64,000 nt of DNA. Origin: Ornithinimicrobium cavernae. GTDB taxonomy: Bacteria; Actinomycetota; Actinomycetes; Actinomycetales; Dermatophilaceae. Below the pieces are notes generated by a model, which made no database searches, was not told where the DNA came from, and saw nothing but the letters and a program-made list of their open reading frames with translations. The position numbers and the translations under genes are program-made. The DNA lies in contig NZ_QDDJ01000020.1 in the NCBI RefSeq assembly GCF_003121625.1, forward strand, positions 41,998-105,997, written 5' to 3'. Of the stretch, positions 52,254 through 60,706 are shown piece after piece; positions within the stretch are counted from its first letter, which is position 1, and the number at the start of each line of letters is the position of its first letter.

Positions 52254-53032
52254 TGACGCAGCCCTTCCAGTCGCGCCCAGGCCGCCACCAGGTCCTCGTC
52301 AGCGAACGTGCCGGGGAACCAGGCCTGCACTGCTGTCTGCCAGTCGTCCCGGTCGCTGAAGGTCCTGCGACAGGTGGTGCCCTCGCTCGACCGCACCGAG
52401 ACCGTGGAGCCGTAGGCCGTGACGAGCCGTCCCGCGTCCCAGCCCTGGATGAGCAGCACGTCACGCAGAGGACTGGTCGCGGCCGACAGGAAGTGGCCCG
52501 CACGCGCCTGCGCACGAGGGGCGTCGGGCAGGTCGCAGAACTCCATCGCGGTGAAGGCACGGCTCAGGGCATCGGGTATGCCGAGGCGCCACCACCGTTG
52601 CCCGTCCCGTTCGAGGGTGGTCAGGCGAAAATCAAAACCGCTGAAGGCGTGCGTCCCTGCACGCAGCGGGATCGGTCGCAGGGGCCCGCAGCCCAACCCG
52701 ACGTCGGTGAGGTGCCGCACGCCGTCCAGCTCCGTGACGACCGTCAGGTGACTGCCGACGTCCGGCTTGTCCGGACTGTCGTGGTCCTGCACCCCGGCGA
52801 GGTGGATCGACGTAGCGGTGCCAGTGCTCCTGAGGTGGGCGGCGAACCCGGTGTTCAGAGTGAAGCAGACCCCCGGGCGTGGGTCCTCCGTGCGCACGTC
52901 CTCGACGGACCTGCCCAGGAAGATGTCCAGCGTGGAGTACGGGTGCCTCGTGCCCCACTCCTGCATCACCTCGGCCAGGCGGGTGGCCTCGACGGCCGGC
53001 CCGGTCCTCTCCATCACACTGTCGTGGCTCAT
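52250..53032 (-). CDS. Arylamine N-acetyltransferase-like protein
   Basis: The 260-residue protein has the Cys-His-Asp layout of arylamine N-acetyltransferases: Cys in RPGVCFTLNTGFAAHLRS (near 56), His in VGSHLTVVTELDG (near 94) and Asp in HLTDVGLGCGPLRP (near 110). The normal RGGxCxExN motif is modified (RPGVCFTLN), so the acceptor may differ. These enzymes transfer an acetyl group from acetyl-CoA to amines or hydrazines; some actinobacterial relatives are amide-forming enzymes of secondary metabolism. It shares a transcript with the TetR regulator, suggesting it handles the inducer or a related compound. Confidence 0.8.
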   Translation of the reverse strand: MSHDSVMERTGPAVEATRLAEVMQEWGTRHPYSTLDIFLGRSVEDVRTEDPRPGVCFTLNTGFAAHLRSTGTATSIHLAGVQDHDSPDKPDVGSHLTVVTELDGVRHLTDVGLGCGPLRPIPLRAGTHAFSGFDFRLTTLERDGQRWWRLGIPDALSRAFTAMEFCDLPDAPRAQARAGHFLSAATSPLRDVLLIQGWDAGRLVTAYGSTVSVRSSEGTTCRRTFSDRDDWQTAVQAWFPGTFADEDLVAAWARLEGLRQ

Positions 53033-53057
53033 TTGCCCCGATCGTACGCAAGCCAGG

Positions 53058-53098
53058 CCCCGGACCGTGGGCAGAGCCCGCGTACGCGCGGTCCGGGG
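53058..53098 (-). terminator. Hairpin terminator of the small anchored protein gene
   Basis: CCCCGGACCG (53058-53067) and CGGTCCGGGG (53089-53098) form a perfect 10-bp stem starting directly after the leftward gene's stop codon (53099-53101). No T-run is evident. Confidence 0.6.
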
Positions 53099-53758
53099 TC
53101 AAGGAGAGGCGTAGGCGTAGACCAGGTCGACGAGCTCGCTCCCCGGCACCTGGACATAGGTCGCCTGCACCAGGACCGTGTTGGCGCTGCTCTCCACGCA
53201 CAGCAGGACCGGCCCGACGCTGAGCTGGCCCACGGTCACCAGGGGGTCGCTGCGGACCGCCAGCGCCTCGAGGCAGTCGTCGGGGTGGGTCGCCCCCGGC
53301 GCCAGAGCGGCGGCGGAGGCGTGGCTGAGATCCAGGCCAGCGGCAGTGAGGGTGAGGTCGAGGCCGGTGACGTCGTAGCCCTCGAGCGGGACAGCCCCGC
53401 GGTCCAGGTCCACCCCGAACCCGGGGCTGATGGTGTCCGAGAAGGTCATGGCACCCTCGAAGGGGTCCGTGCCTCCCGTTGGCTCGTTCTGTCCCTCTGG
53501 CGCCGGTCGATCTGACGAGCCCGGCGCATCGTCGGTCCCGCTGCCAGGCGAGGGCGGGTCCGGCGACGACGGCCCGGGCACGACGGGGGAGGTCGTGGGC
53601 TGGTCGGGGTCCGGCGCGACCTGTGGTGTGGCCACGCCCTGAGGCGGGGCCGCGGTGTCCGCCCGGTCGATGCCCCGGAGGAGCCCGGCGCCGACCAGAG
53701 CCGTGATGAGCATGGCGAGAGCAGTCAGGAAGCCTGGCAGCGAGAGCCAGAACGTCAT
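53099..53758 (-). CDS. Membrane-anchored protein with Pro/Ser-rich linker, unknown function
   Basis: Start ATG 53758 gives 219 residues; the frame is open far upstream through the yggS region, but that part is a shadow of yggS. One membrane segment (residues 4-28) is followed by about 75 Pro/Ser/Asp-rich residues (QPTTSPVVPGPSSPDPPSP...) and a folded domain of about 110 residues. That domain contains two cysteines (PDDCLEALAV and GPVLLCVESS), probably a disulphide outside the cell. No family recognised. It is divergent from yggS across 78 bases. Confidence 0.65.
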   Translation of the reverse strand: MTFWLSLPGFLTALAMLITALVGAGLLRGIDRADTAAPPQGVATPQVAPDPDQPTTSPVVPGPSSPDPPSPGSGTDDAPGSSDRPAPEGQNEPTGGTDPFEGAMTFSDTISPGFGVDLDRGAVPLEGYDVTGLDLTLTAAGLDLSHASAAALAPGATHPDDCLEALAVRSDPLVTVGQLSVGPVLLCVESSANTVLVQATYVQVPGSELVDLVYAYASP

Positions 53759-53836
53759 GATCCGTCCGCTCGGTGGGCTGTTCGCTCGGGTCCCCACGCG
53801 CTCGGTCGGGGGGAGGGCGACGGGTAGCCTCGCCCC

Positions 53837-54571
53837 ATGACCCGGCGTGAGGAGATCGAGACGAACCTGGCGGCGGTGCGTGGCCGGATCGAGCGCGCGT
53901 GCACTGCTGCCGGTCGTGACGCGGACGAGGTCACGCTCGTCGTCGTCACCAAGTTCCACCCGGTCACCGATCTGGCCCACCTGGTCGACCTCGGCGTCAC
54001 CGACATCGGGGAGAACCGTGACCAGGAGGCCGGCGCCAAGATCGCCGAGCTCGATCCGGTGACGAGGGCGGCGCTCACGGTGCACTTCATCGGCCAGCTG
54101 CAGACCAACAAGGCCCGGAACGTCGCGGCGTATGCCGACTGCGTCCAGTCCGTGGACCGGCCCAGGTTGGTCGGGGCCCTGGACCGCGCGGTGGCCAACA
54201 GGGCGGGTGCGGCCGGGGGAGAGGCCACGCTGGACGTCCTGCTCCAGGTCGACCTCGGTGAGGGCGAGGACGCGGGGCGTGGCGGCATCCTCCCCGCGGA
54301 CGTGAGCACGCTCGCGGACCAGGTGGCCGAGACGGAGCACCTCCGTCTCAAGGGGCTGATGGCGGTGGCGCCGCTGGGGCTGGACGAGGCGGGTACGACC
54401 GCGGCGTTCGGGCGCCTCGCGGACCTGTCCGCACACGTGCGAGAGGCGCACCCGGGGGCCACCACGTTGTCCGCGGGCATGAGTGGCGACCTGGAGCTCG
54501 CCGTGAGCGCCGGCGCGACACACCTGCGTGTCGGCACGGCAATCCTCGGTTCCCGGCCTGTCCAGCGGTAG
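53837..54571 (+). CDS. yggS: YggS-family PLP homeostasis protein
   Basis: The 244-residue protein has the family signature [11 protein letters not shown] with the PLP-binding Lys, then [29 protein letters not shown] and a C-terminal [13 protein letters not shown] and [11 protein letters not shown]. It binds pyridoxal phosphate as a monomeric TIM barrel and is thought to buffer vitamin B6. It is first in the division-linked block and lies 44 bases before sepF, as in other actinobacteria. Unlike the usual arrangement, ftsZ and pgeF are not next to it in this window. Confidence 0.95.
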   Translation: MTRREEIETNLAAVRGRIERACTAAGRDADEVTLVVVTKFHPVTDLAHLVDLGVTDIGENRDQEAGAKIAELDPVTRAALTVHFIGQLQTNKARNVAAYADCVQSVDRPRLVGALDRAVANRAGAAGGEATLDVLLQVDLGEGEDAGRGGILPADVSTLADQVAETEHLRLKGLMAVAPLGLDEAGTTAAFGRLADLSAHVREAHPGATTLSAGMSGDLELAVSAGATHLRVGTAILGSRPVQR

Positions 54572-54615
54572 TTTCGTTATCGACCACAGACGGACGCACC
54601 AAGGAGCTCGCACAC

Positions 54616-55128
54616 ATGGCTGGGGCGCTGCGCAAGACCATGGAGTACCTCGGACTCTCCGAGGCCGATGAGCGCTACGACGACTACGACTACGACGAGC
54701 CCGAGCGCGCGCCGGAGCGGGACACCCGCGCGGCACCCGAGCCCGAGCGTCCCCGCGGGGCCGAGGTGACTCAGCTGCCCACGCGCCACAACGCTCAGGA
54801 GCAGCAGCGCACGCCCGTCGCGCGCGTCGTCCGCGAGGCGGAGGTTGACCCGATGAACCGCATCACCACGATCCACCCGCGCACCTACAACGAGGCCAAG
54901 AACATCGGCGAGGCCTTCCGCGAGGGCATCCCGGTGATCATGAACCTCTCGGACATGGACGACTCGGACGCCAAGCGCCTGGTCGACTTCGCCGCCGGCC
55001 TGGCGTTCGGGCTGCACGGCTCCATCGAGCGCGTCACCAGCAAGGTCTTCCTGTTGTCGCCGTCGCACGTGGAGGTCGAGGGCCCCGAGCCCGACGCCCC
55101 CAAGCAGGCACTGTTCAACCAGAGCTGA
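54616..55128 (+). CDS. sepF: Cell division protein SepF
   Basis: The 170-residue protein begins [16 protein letters not shown], the membrane-binding amphipathic helix. An acidic/basic linker follows, then the conserved SepF domain: [69 protein letters not shown]. SepF anchors FtsZ to the membrane in Gram-positive bacteria. The position between yggS and yggT is the standard one. A GC-rich terminator hairpin follows. Confidence 0.97.
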   Translation: MAGALRKTMEYLGLSEADERYDDYDYDEPERAPERDTRAAPEPERPRGAEVTQLPTRHNAQEQQRTPVARVVREAEVDPMNRITTIHPRTYNEAKNIGEAFREGIPVIMNLSDMDDSDAKRLVDFAAGLAFGLHGSIERVTSKVFLLSPSHVEVEGPEPDAPKQALFNQS

Positions 55129-55149
55129 CCACACGGCATACCGCCCCGG

Positions 55150-55176
55150 CGCCGCCGACCTGCACGGTCGGCGGCG
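55150..55176 (+). terminator. Terminator hairpin after sepF
   Basis: CGCCGCCGACC (55150-55160) and GGTCGGCGGCG (55166-55176) pair perfectly around TGCAC, 21 bases past the sepF stop. Confidence 0.7.
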
Positions 55177-55232
55177 TCTCGCCGTTCCCCGCCACCTAGG
55201 ATTGACCCCGTGACGAACAGGACCGCTGCCCG

Positions 55233-55517
55233 ATGATCGCGACCATCCTCTACTGGCTGCTGTCCGCCTACTTCCTCGTCCTGATCCTGCGGCTGATCCT
55301 GGACTGGGTGCAGGTCTTCTCCCGCGACTGGCGGCCCTCCGGCGTCCTGCTGATCCTGGCCGAGGTGGTCTACAGCCTCACCGACCCGCCCATCCGCTTC
55401 CTGCGCCAGTTCATCCCCCCGCTGCGCCTGGGGGGCGTCGCCCTGGACCTCGCCTTCCTCGTCCTGATCCTCGCGGTGAGCATCGGTCGCGGGGTAGTCA
55501 GGATGCTGCCGATCTGA
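55233..55517 (+). CDS. yggT: YggT-family membrane protein
   Basis: The 94-residue protein has two membrane segments: ILYWLLSAYFLVLILRLIL and ALDLAFLVLILAVSIG. The YggT sequence YSLTDPPIRFLRQFIPPLR lies between them. It is located between sepF and divIVA as in other actinobacteria and is associated with the division apparatus or membrane homeostasis. The precise role is not established. Confidence 0.92.
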   Translation: MIATILYWLLSAYFLVLILRLILDWVQVFSRDWRPSGVLLILAEVVYSLTDPPIRFLRQFIPPLRLGGVALDLAFLVLILAVSIGRGVVRMLPI

Positions 55518-55668
55518 GCCCTGTCGGACCCCGCCACGCGGTGGGGCGGGTGGTGCCCGTTGGGCTATGGTGAACCCTGCAATGAGCAGTTGAGCCAGTG
55601 CCACGTGGGCCCCGCTCGCCATGAGGCGCGGCAGGAGCCTGTGCGGATCTCCAGAGCGAGGTGAACCC

Positions 55669-56823
55669 ATGGCGTTGTCCCCCGAGGACGTCATCAAGAA
55701 GAGCTTCAGCGCGACCCACCTGCGTCGGGGCTACGACGAGACCCAGGTCGACGACTTCCTGGACGAGGTGGTCGTCGAGCTCCGCCGGTTGATCGCCGAG
55801 CAGGACGAGCTGGCCGCCCAGCTGGAGGAGTGCCGGTCCGGGCAGTATGACGGAACCTCCGAGGGTGCAGGCGTCGCCGTGGCAGGTGGTGGCAGTCCTG
55901 ACGAGGTGCAGCTCGCCCAGGTGCGCAAGGAGCGTGAGGAGCTCGTCGCCGAGCTCGAGGCGCTGTCCCAGCAGCTGGACAGCCGCAAGGCCGAGGTCGA
56001 GCAGGCCGAGACCGAGGCCGAGCGCCGCGTCGCCGCAGCCAAGGAGAAGGCCGCCCAGGCCGACGAGGAGCTCGAGGGCAGCCTGTCCGGCGAGCTCAAG
56101 GAGCTGCAGCAGCGCGTCGAGACCACCCGGACCGAGGCCGAGGAGGCCGAGGCCCGCCTGGCGGAGCTGCGGGCCCAGCTCGCTGAGGCCGAGGAGGCTG
56201 CCGCGGCCGCGCCTGCTGCTCCGGCCGCAGCCGAGGGTGAGGGCGCCGACGCCGCTGCCGTGGGCGTCGCGGCCGCTGCCGGCGGTGCGACCGCCGTCGG
56301 GACCGGTGCCCGCGCCGAGGACTCCACCAAGATCATCGAGCTGGCCCAGCGCCTGCACGACCAGCACGTCGCCGAGGGCGAGGAGACCAAGGCGCGCCTG
56401 ATCACCGAGGGTGATGAGTATCGCGAGAAGGTCGTCACCGAGGCCGACGAGAAGGCCAGCACCCTGATCCGCGACGGTCAGCAGAAGCACGACGAGCTCA
56501 TCGAGACCGGTCAGGCCGAGCACGACAAGCTGGTCAACACCGGTCAGGCCCGCCACGACGAGCTCGTCCAGACCGGTCAGGCCGAGCACGACCGCCTGGT
56601 CACCGAGGGCACCGACAAGCGTGACGCGATGGTCGGCGAGGCGGAGACCAAGCGCTCCACCATCCTGGCGGACCTGGAGACCAAGCGCGCCGGGCTCAAC
56701 ACCAAGATCGAGGAGCTGCGGACCTTCGAGGGTGACTACCGCACCACGCTGCGCGGTTACCTCAACGAGCAGATCGGCTTCTTGGACCGCGACGGCGACG
56801 GCATCGACGACCGCCAGCAGTGA
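55669..56823 (+). CDS. divIVA: DivIVA/Wag31-type polar growth protein with extended coiled coil
   Basis: ATG 55669, preceded by AGCGAGGTG, gives 384 residues. The N-terminal DivIVA domain has LSPEDVIKKSFSATHLRRGY and DETQVDDFLDEVVVELRRL. Two long coiled coils follow, one (residues about 85-185) Glu/Ala-rich. They are split by an Ala-rich linker of about 40 residues. Near 275-330 the sequence repeats a roughly ten-residue motif (TGQAEHDKLV, TGQARHDELV, TGQAEHDRLV). DivIVA marks negative membrane curvature and recruits the cell wall elongation machinery at poles and septa. The tandem motif is not part of the canonical protein. Confidence 0.93.
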   Translation: MALSPEDVIKKSFSATHLRRGYDETQVDDFLDEVVVELRRLIAEQDELAAQLEECRSGQYDGTSEGAGVAVAGGGSPDEVQLAQVRKEREELVAELEALSQQLDSRKAEVEQAETEAERRVAAAKEKAAQADEELEGSLSGELKELQQRVETTRTEAEEAEARLAELRAQLAEAEEAAAAAPAAPAAAEGEGADAAAVGVAAAAGGATAVGTGARAEDSTKIIELAQRLHDQHVAEGEETKARLITEGDEYREKVVTEADEKASTLIRDGQQKHDELIETGQAEHDKLVNTGQARHDELVQTGQAEHDRLVTEGTDKRDAMVGEAETKRSTILADLETKRAGLNTKIEELRTFEGDYRTTLRGYLNEQIGFLDRDGDGIDDRQQ

Positions 56824-56950
56824 CCGCGCAGGCCCGCCCGCACCGCCGTGGCGAGCCAGCCGTCCTGCTCCGGTGAGCACGGTGACCCAGCGGCGAGCCT
56901 GCCGGGTCCGCCCGTGGTGAGCACGCGGCATACGCCCTGACGCTCTGAAC

Positions 56951-56991
56951 CCGACCCCCGTGTCCGGCCTGTTGGCCGGCGCGGGGGTCGG
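56951..56991 (+). terminator. Strong terminator hairpin after divIVA
   Basis: CCGACCCCCG (56951-56960) pairs with CGGGGGTCGG (56982-56991), and inside it CCGGCC pairs with GGCCGG around TGTT. Rest of the 315-base gap between divIVA and the next gene (56824-57137) shows an AT-richer stretch at about 57015-57050 that could hold the next promoter. Confidence 0.75.
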
Positions 56992-57137
56992 TCTGTACCC
57001 CCGATCTGCCGTCCCGTCAACTTTTGTTCACTTACAGGGTTGTCATTCGCACCCCCGAGCACCTATCCTTCGGCGCACCTGATCAAACAGCGGTCGGGAC
57101 CGTGTCGTGACGCACGACGAACAGAGCAAGGGGTCGC

Positions 57138-57704
57138 ATGGCAACCAAGGGTGGCGCTGCTGCCACGAGGACGACGGCCAAGGCAGTGGTCGCCAAGAAC
57201 AGCACGCCGGCGAAGGCCGCGACGCGCAAGACCACCCCGAGCAAGGGATCGGCCGCCGGCAAGACCACGGCGAGCCCTGCCAAGCGCGTGAGCAAACCCG
57301 CCAAGAAGGTGGCCGACCTGCCCGTGCTGGAGCAGGAGGACCCGTGGACCCCGGCGGAGCTGGCCGAGGTCCGCACCGAGCTGGAGGCCGACCGTGAGCG
57401 GCTGCAGGCGGAGGTCGACGAGGCCGAGGCCGACCTGGCCGAGCTGATGCGCGACAGCGGCGAGGGCTCCGGCGACGACCAGGCCGACGCCGGTGCCGCC
57501 ACCTGGGAGCGCGAGCACGAGCTGTCCCTGACCAACAACGCCAAGGAGCTGCTCGAGCAGATCGAGCACGCGCTGGAGCGGATCGAGGAGGGCACCTACG
57601 GGACGTGCGAGTCCTGCGGCAACCCCATCGGCAAGATGCGGCTGCAGGCGTTCCCTCGTGCGACCCTGTGTCTGACATGCAAGCAGAAGCAGGAGCGGCG
57701 CTGA
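57138..57704 (+). CDS. DksA/TraR-type C4 zinc-finger protein with Lys/Ala-rich N-terminus
   Basis: The 188-residue protein has an N-terminal basic, low-complexity region (residues 1-58, Lys/Ala/Thr) followed by a coiled coil (TELEADRERLQAEVDEAEAD). The C-terminal zinc finger is GTYGTCESCGNPIGKMRLQA then CLTCKQKQ, with four cysteines. This is the DksA/TraR fold that enters the RNA polymerase secondary channel. The basic tail, reminiscent of histone H1-like proteins, is common in actinobacterial homologues. The lspA start lies within its last codons. Confidence 0.88.
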   Translation: MATKGGAAATRTTAKAVVAKNSTPAKAATRKTTPSKGSAAGKTTASPAKRVSKPAKKVADLPVLEQEDPWTPAELAEVRTELEADRERLQAEVDEAEADLAELMRDSGEGSGDDQADAGAATWEREHELSLTNNAKELLEQIEHALERIEEGTYGTCESCGNPIGKMRLQAFPRATLCLTCKQKQERR

Positions 57705-58387
57705 CCCCCGAGGCCGGGGATGACGTCACGGACTCCCCGAGACGGCCGCACCGACGATCCCTCTTCTGGCTGGTCCTGGCCATCGCCGCCGTGTGGGTGG
57801 CCAGCGACCAGGTCACCAAGAACATCGCCGAGGACGCGCTGTCGGATGGTTCCACGCGACCGTTCATCGGGGAGCTGCTGCAGTTCCACCTGACCTACAA
57901 CCCGGGTGCGGCGTTCTCGATGGGCACCGGCTCCACCGGGTTGCTGACCATCCTCGCGGTCACCGTCTGCATCGTCATCATCTGGAACGCGCGGCGCCTG
58001 GGCAGCCTGCCCTGGGCCGTCGGGTTGGGCCTGCTGCTCGGCGGGGCGCTGGGCAACCTGATCGACCGGCTCACCCGCGAGCCCGGCTTCGGCAAGGGCC
58101 ACGTCGTGGACTTCCTCATGCTGCCGAACTTCCCGATCTTCAACGTCGCGGACATCGGGATCACCTCCGCGGCCGTGCTCATCGGCCTGCTGGCCCTGCG
58201 GGGCATCAACCCGGACGGCACCCTCGCGCCCGAGGACGAGGAGAAGAAGCCGAGGCGCAAGCGGGGGCGCCACGCGGCGGGAACCGCGACGGAGGGTGAC
58301 CCGGCCGGCGCAGACGAGCGTGCCGAATCTCCCCAAGAAAGCGCGACGGACGGTCCGAACCTCCCCAAAAATAGGGGGGACAGGTGA
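57677..58387 (+). CDS. lspA: Lipoprotein signal peptidase (signal peptidase II)
   Basis: The 236-residue product assumes ATG 57677, which overlaps the DksA-like gene by 28 bases; no in-frame ATG or GTG lies closer to the domain and no strong ribosome site is seen. Four membrane segments and the active-site motifs are present: [16 protein letters not shown] (first catalytic Asp) and VVDFLML with FNVADIGI (second Asp). It removes signal peptides from prolipoproteins. The tail (about residues 185-236) is a long, charged, probably disordered extension ([14 protein letters not shown]...). The stop overlaps the pseudouridine synthase start. Confidence 0.93.
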   Translation: MQAEAGAALTPEAGDDVTDSPRRPHRRSLFWLVLAIAAVWVASDQVTKNIAEDALSDGSTRPFIGELLQFHLTYNPGAAFSMGTGSTGLLTILAVTVCIVIIWNARRLGSLPWAVGLGLLLGGALGNLIDRLTREPGFGKGHVVDFLMLPNFPIFNVADIGITSAAVLIGLLALRGINPDGTLAPEDEEKKPRRKRGRHAAGTATEGDPAGADERAESPQESATDGPNLPKNRGDR

Positions 58388-59313
58388 GCGACAGCCGCAC
58401 GGTCAACGTGCCCGACGGGTTGGACGGCGAGCGGGTCGACGCCGGCCTCGCGCGGCTCCTCGGGCTCTCGCGCAGCCGTGCCGCCGACCTGGCGGCCGAG
58501 GGGCACGTCACGATCTCCGGGCGGGCCGTCGGCAAGTCCGACCGCCTCCAGGCGGGGGACTGGGTGGAGGTCACGCTCCCGCCGGTGCGCGAGCCGGAGG
58601 AGCTGACCGTCCGCGCCGAGCCGGTCGAGGGCATGCGCATCGTGCACGACGACACCGAGATCGTGGTCGTCGACAAGCCGGCCTTCGTGGCGGCCCACCC
58701 CAGCGTCGGGTGGAGCGGACCGACCGTGGTCGGGGGACTCGCCGCGGCGGGCTACCGCATCTCGACCTCCGGGGCGCCCGAGCGGCAGGGCATCGTGCAG
58801 CGCCTCGACGTCGGCACCAGCGGGTTGATGGTGGTGGCCAAGTCCGAGCGGGCCTACACCGTGCTCAAGCAGGCGTTCCGCGACCGGGTCGTCGACAAGA
58901 CCTACCACACGCTCGTGCAGGGGCTGCCCGACCCGCACGAGGGCACCATCGAGGCACCGATCGGGCGGCACCCGGGACACGACTACCGCTTCGCCGTCCG
59001 GAACGACGGTCGGCACTCGGTCACCCACTACGAGCTGCTGGAGGCGCACCGGCGCGCCAGCCTGCTCCAGGTGCACCTGGAGACCGGCCGCACCCACCAG
59101 ATCCGGGTGCACTTCTCCGCGTTGCGGCACCCGTGCTGCGGCGACCTGACCTATGGCGCCGACCCGCGGCTGGCCGCCGAGCTCGGGCTCCAGCGGCAGT
59201 GGCTGCACGCGGTCAGGCTGGGCTTCGAGCACCCGGGCAGCGGCGACTACGTGTCCTTCGACAGCCCCTATCCGGACGACCTCCGTGTCGCTCTGGACAG
59301 GATCGCCTCCTGA
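58384..59313 (+). CDS. RluA-family pseudouridine synthase (RluD type)
   Basis: The 309-residue protein has an S4 RNA-binding domain (residues 15-80, [20 protein letters not shown]). The catalytic domain has [19 protein letters not shown], whose Asp is the nucleophile, plus [13 protein letters not shown] and [10 protein letters not shown]. It converts uridine to pseudouridine in 23S rRNA. The GTG start overlaps the lspA stop (GTGA), the standard actinobacterial arrangement. RluD is likely but RluC-like specificity cannot be excluded. Confidence 0.95.
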   Translation: MSDSRTVNVPDGLDGERVDAGLARLLGLSRSRAADLAAEGHVTISGRAVGKSDRLQAGDWVEVTLPPVREPEELTVRAEPVEGMRIVHDDTEIVVVDKPAFVAAHPSVGWSGPTVVGGLAAAGYRISTSGAPERQGIVQRLDVGTSGLMVVAKSERAYTVLKQAFRDRVVDKTYHTLVQGLPDPHEGTIEAPIGRHPGHDYRFAVRNDGRHSVTHYELLEAHRRASLLQVHLETGRTHQIRVHFSALRHPCCGDLTYGADPRLAAELGLQRQWLHAVRLGFEHPGSGDYVSFDSPYPDDLRVALDRIAS

Positions 59314-59330
59314 CGGCAGGGTGGACCGTT

Positions 59331-60170
59331 GTGAACCGGACTCTCCTCGCCCGCCCCGCCCGTGCCGAGCTCCGGCACACCCGGACCCGGCGCACCGCAG
59401 GGCTGCGGCTCCCGGTCGTCGTCGCGCTCGGGGCGGCCCTGCTGCTGAGCTCGTGCTCGGTGGAGACCGACCCCGGTGGCTGGTCGCCACCCTCGGACGG
59501 GGCGGCCACCTCCGGCGACGAGGCACACACCACCGGTGACGAGGCCCCGACCACAGGTGACGCGGGCCCGACCACGGGTGACACTTCCCCGACGACCGAC
59601 GCACCCACGGCGTCCGCGGAGGACCTCGAGGGCACGTGGGCGCTGGGGGTGTCCTTCCTCGACGGGGCGACCGACGCCGGGGACGCCCCCGGTCCGGCGC
59701 GGCTGACGTTCCGCGACGGCACGCTCCAGGTGCGGACCGGCTGCAACCAGGGGAGCGCGTCCTTCGAGGTCGACGGTGACCAGGTCAGCCTGGGTGCGCT
59801 CCGGCTCACCAAGCGCGCGTGCGAGGGCACCGGCGCCGCGATCGAGGCGCTGATGGTCGGGCTGCTGGACCAGCAGGAGCTCACGTATGCCGTCGAGGGC
59901 CGGGGCCTGACCCTCACCGCCGAGGACGGCACGGCGCTCGGCTTCCACCGGGTCACGGGCTCCGACGGCGACAGCGCCACCACGACAGCTGAGCCGACCG
60001 GCGCCGCGCCCACCAGCACGGCGACCGGTGCTGCGCCCACGGGCACGGCCACCGCGACAGGGCCGGCGCCCACCGGCACGGCCACCGCGACCGGTCCTGC
60101 GCCGACAGGGGACGCGACGGCCACGGGCAGGGCCACGCCGCCCGCTCCGACCCAGACCACCACTCCCTGA
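59331..60170 (+). CDS. META-domain lipoprotein with Thr/Pro-rich repeats
   Basis: GTG 59331 gives 279 residues with an N-terminal signal ending in the lipobox LLLSSCS. A Thr/Asp-rich spacer (TTGD repeats, residues 60-95) leads to a META/HslJ-like domain: LEGTWALGVSFLDG, LTFRDGTLQVRTGCNQGSAS, LTKRACEGT and LTYAVEGRGLTLTAEDGT. A low-complexity tail of an 11-residue repeat (GTATATGPAPT) follows. Probably on the outer face of the membrane; HslJ relatives are heat-shock or antibiotic-resistance associated. Start choice is not backed by a strong ribosome site. Confidence 0.75.
   Translation: MNRTLLARPARAELRHTRTRRTAGLRLPVVVALGAALLLSSCSVETDPGGWSPPSDGAATSGDEAHTTGDEAPTTGDAGPTTGDTSPTTDAPTASAEDLEGTWALGVSFLDGATDAGDAPGPARLTFRDGTLQVRTGCNQGSASFEVDGDQVSLGALRLTKRACEGTGAAIEALMVGLLDQQELTYAVEGRGLTLTAEDGTALGFHRVTGSDGDSATTTAEPTGAAPTSTATGAAPTGTATATGPAPTGTATATGPAPTGDATATGRATPPAPTQTTTP
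60042..60140 (+). repeat. 33-base tandem repeats within the META lipoprotein gene
   Basis: Two close copies (60042-60074 and 60075-60107) and a diverged third (60108-60140) start GGCACGGCCACCGCGAC and encode GTATATGPAPT. They make the tail a likely site of length variation between strains. Confidence 0.75.
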
Positions 60171-60184
60171 CCGCGAGGCCCTGC

Positions 60185-60256
60185 GGCTCTGCAGAAGGTG
60201 TGGCCCGCCGCCACGGCTCTGCACAACACGTCGCACACGACACCTTCTGCAGAGCC
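60185..60256. repeat. REP-like palindromic element, copy B (perfect 17-bp arms)
   Basis: GGCTCTGCAGAAGGTGT (60185-60201) and ACACCTTCTGCAGAGCC (60240-60256) are exact inverted repeats. The 38-base centre carries a third related piece, CGGCTCTGCACAACACG. It lies in the 224-base gap between the META lipoprotein and PQ-loop-like genes, and matches copy A at 13601. It could double as a terminator. The rest of the gap is unremarkable. Confidence 0.7.
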
Positions 60257-60394
60257 ACGAGGCCGGGAACACCGCACCACGCCGCCCAGCCGACCACGCA
60301 CGGGCCGGCATGGGCAGAACTGACCATGCGAGCGGCATACAGATGGGCAGTTCGGCCGACGCGGCCGGTGCCCCCGCCTCCCTAACGTCGAGGC

Positions 60395-60706
60395 ATGTCC
60401 GGTCTCGCAGTTCTCGCGGGTCTTGTCTCGACCGTCTTCTTCGTCGGCGCAGCCCTGCCGATGGTCGTCAAGGCCCTGCTGACGCGTGACCTGGAGTCCT
60501 ACAGCCTGGGCAACCTGCTGCTGGCCAACGGCGGCAACGCCGTGCACTGCCTGTACGTCTTCTCCCTGCCGGCCGGCCCGCTCTGGGTGCTGCACAGCTT
60601 CTACGCGGTCACGTCCGCGGTGATGCTGGTGCTCTACCTGCGGTACGCCGGCACCCACCACCGGAGGACCCCATGTCCACAGCCACCGGCGCGGACCGCG
60701 CCGTAG
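60395..60706 (+). CDS. Small PQ-loop/SemiSWEET-like membrane protein
   Basis: The 103-residue protein has three hydrophobic segments and ALPMVVKALLTRDLESYSLG then NLLLANGGNAVHCLYVF. This 'P..K....D..S.S' plus 'GN..W/H..Y' layout is that of SemiSWEET/PQ-loop proteins, which dimerise to form small transport channels. The last 20 residues are a Pro/Arg-rich tail that overlaps the next gene by 34 bases. The family call is moderate because the motif is not exact. Confidence 0.6.
   Translation: MSGLAVLAGLVSTVFFVGAALPMVVKALLTRDLESYSLGNLLLANGGNAVHCLYVFSLPAGPLWVLHSFYAVTSAVMLVLYLRYAGTHHRRTPCPQPPARTAP

Noticed and set aside
53759..54736. Long upstream extension of the small anchored protein frame on the minus strand
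   Set aside because: The extension is antisense to yggS and sepF, while ATG 53758 directly precedes a membrane anchor.
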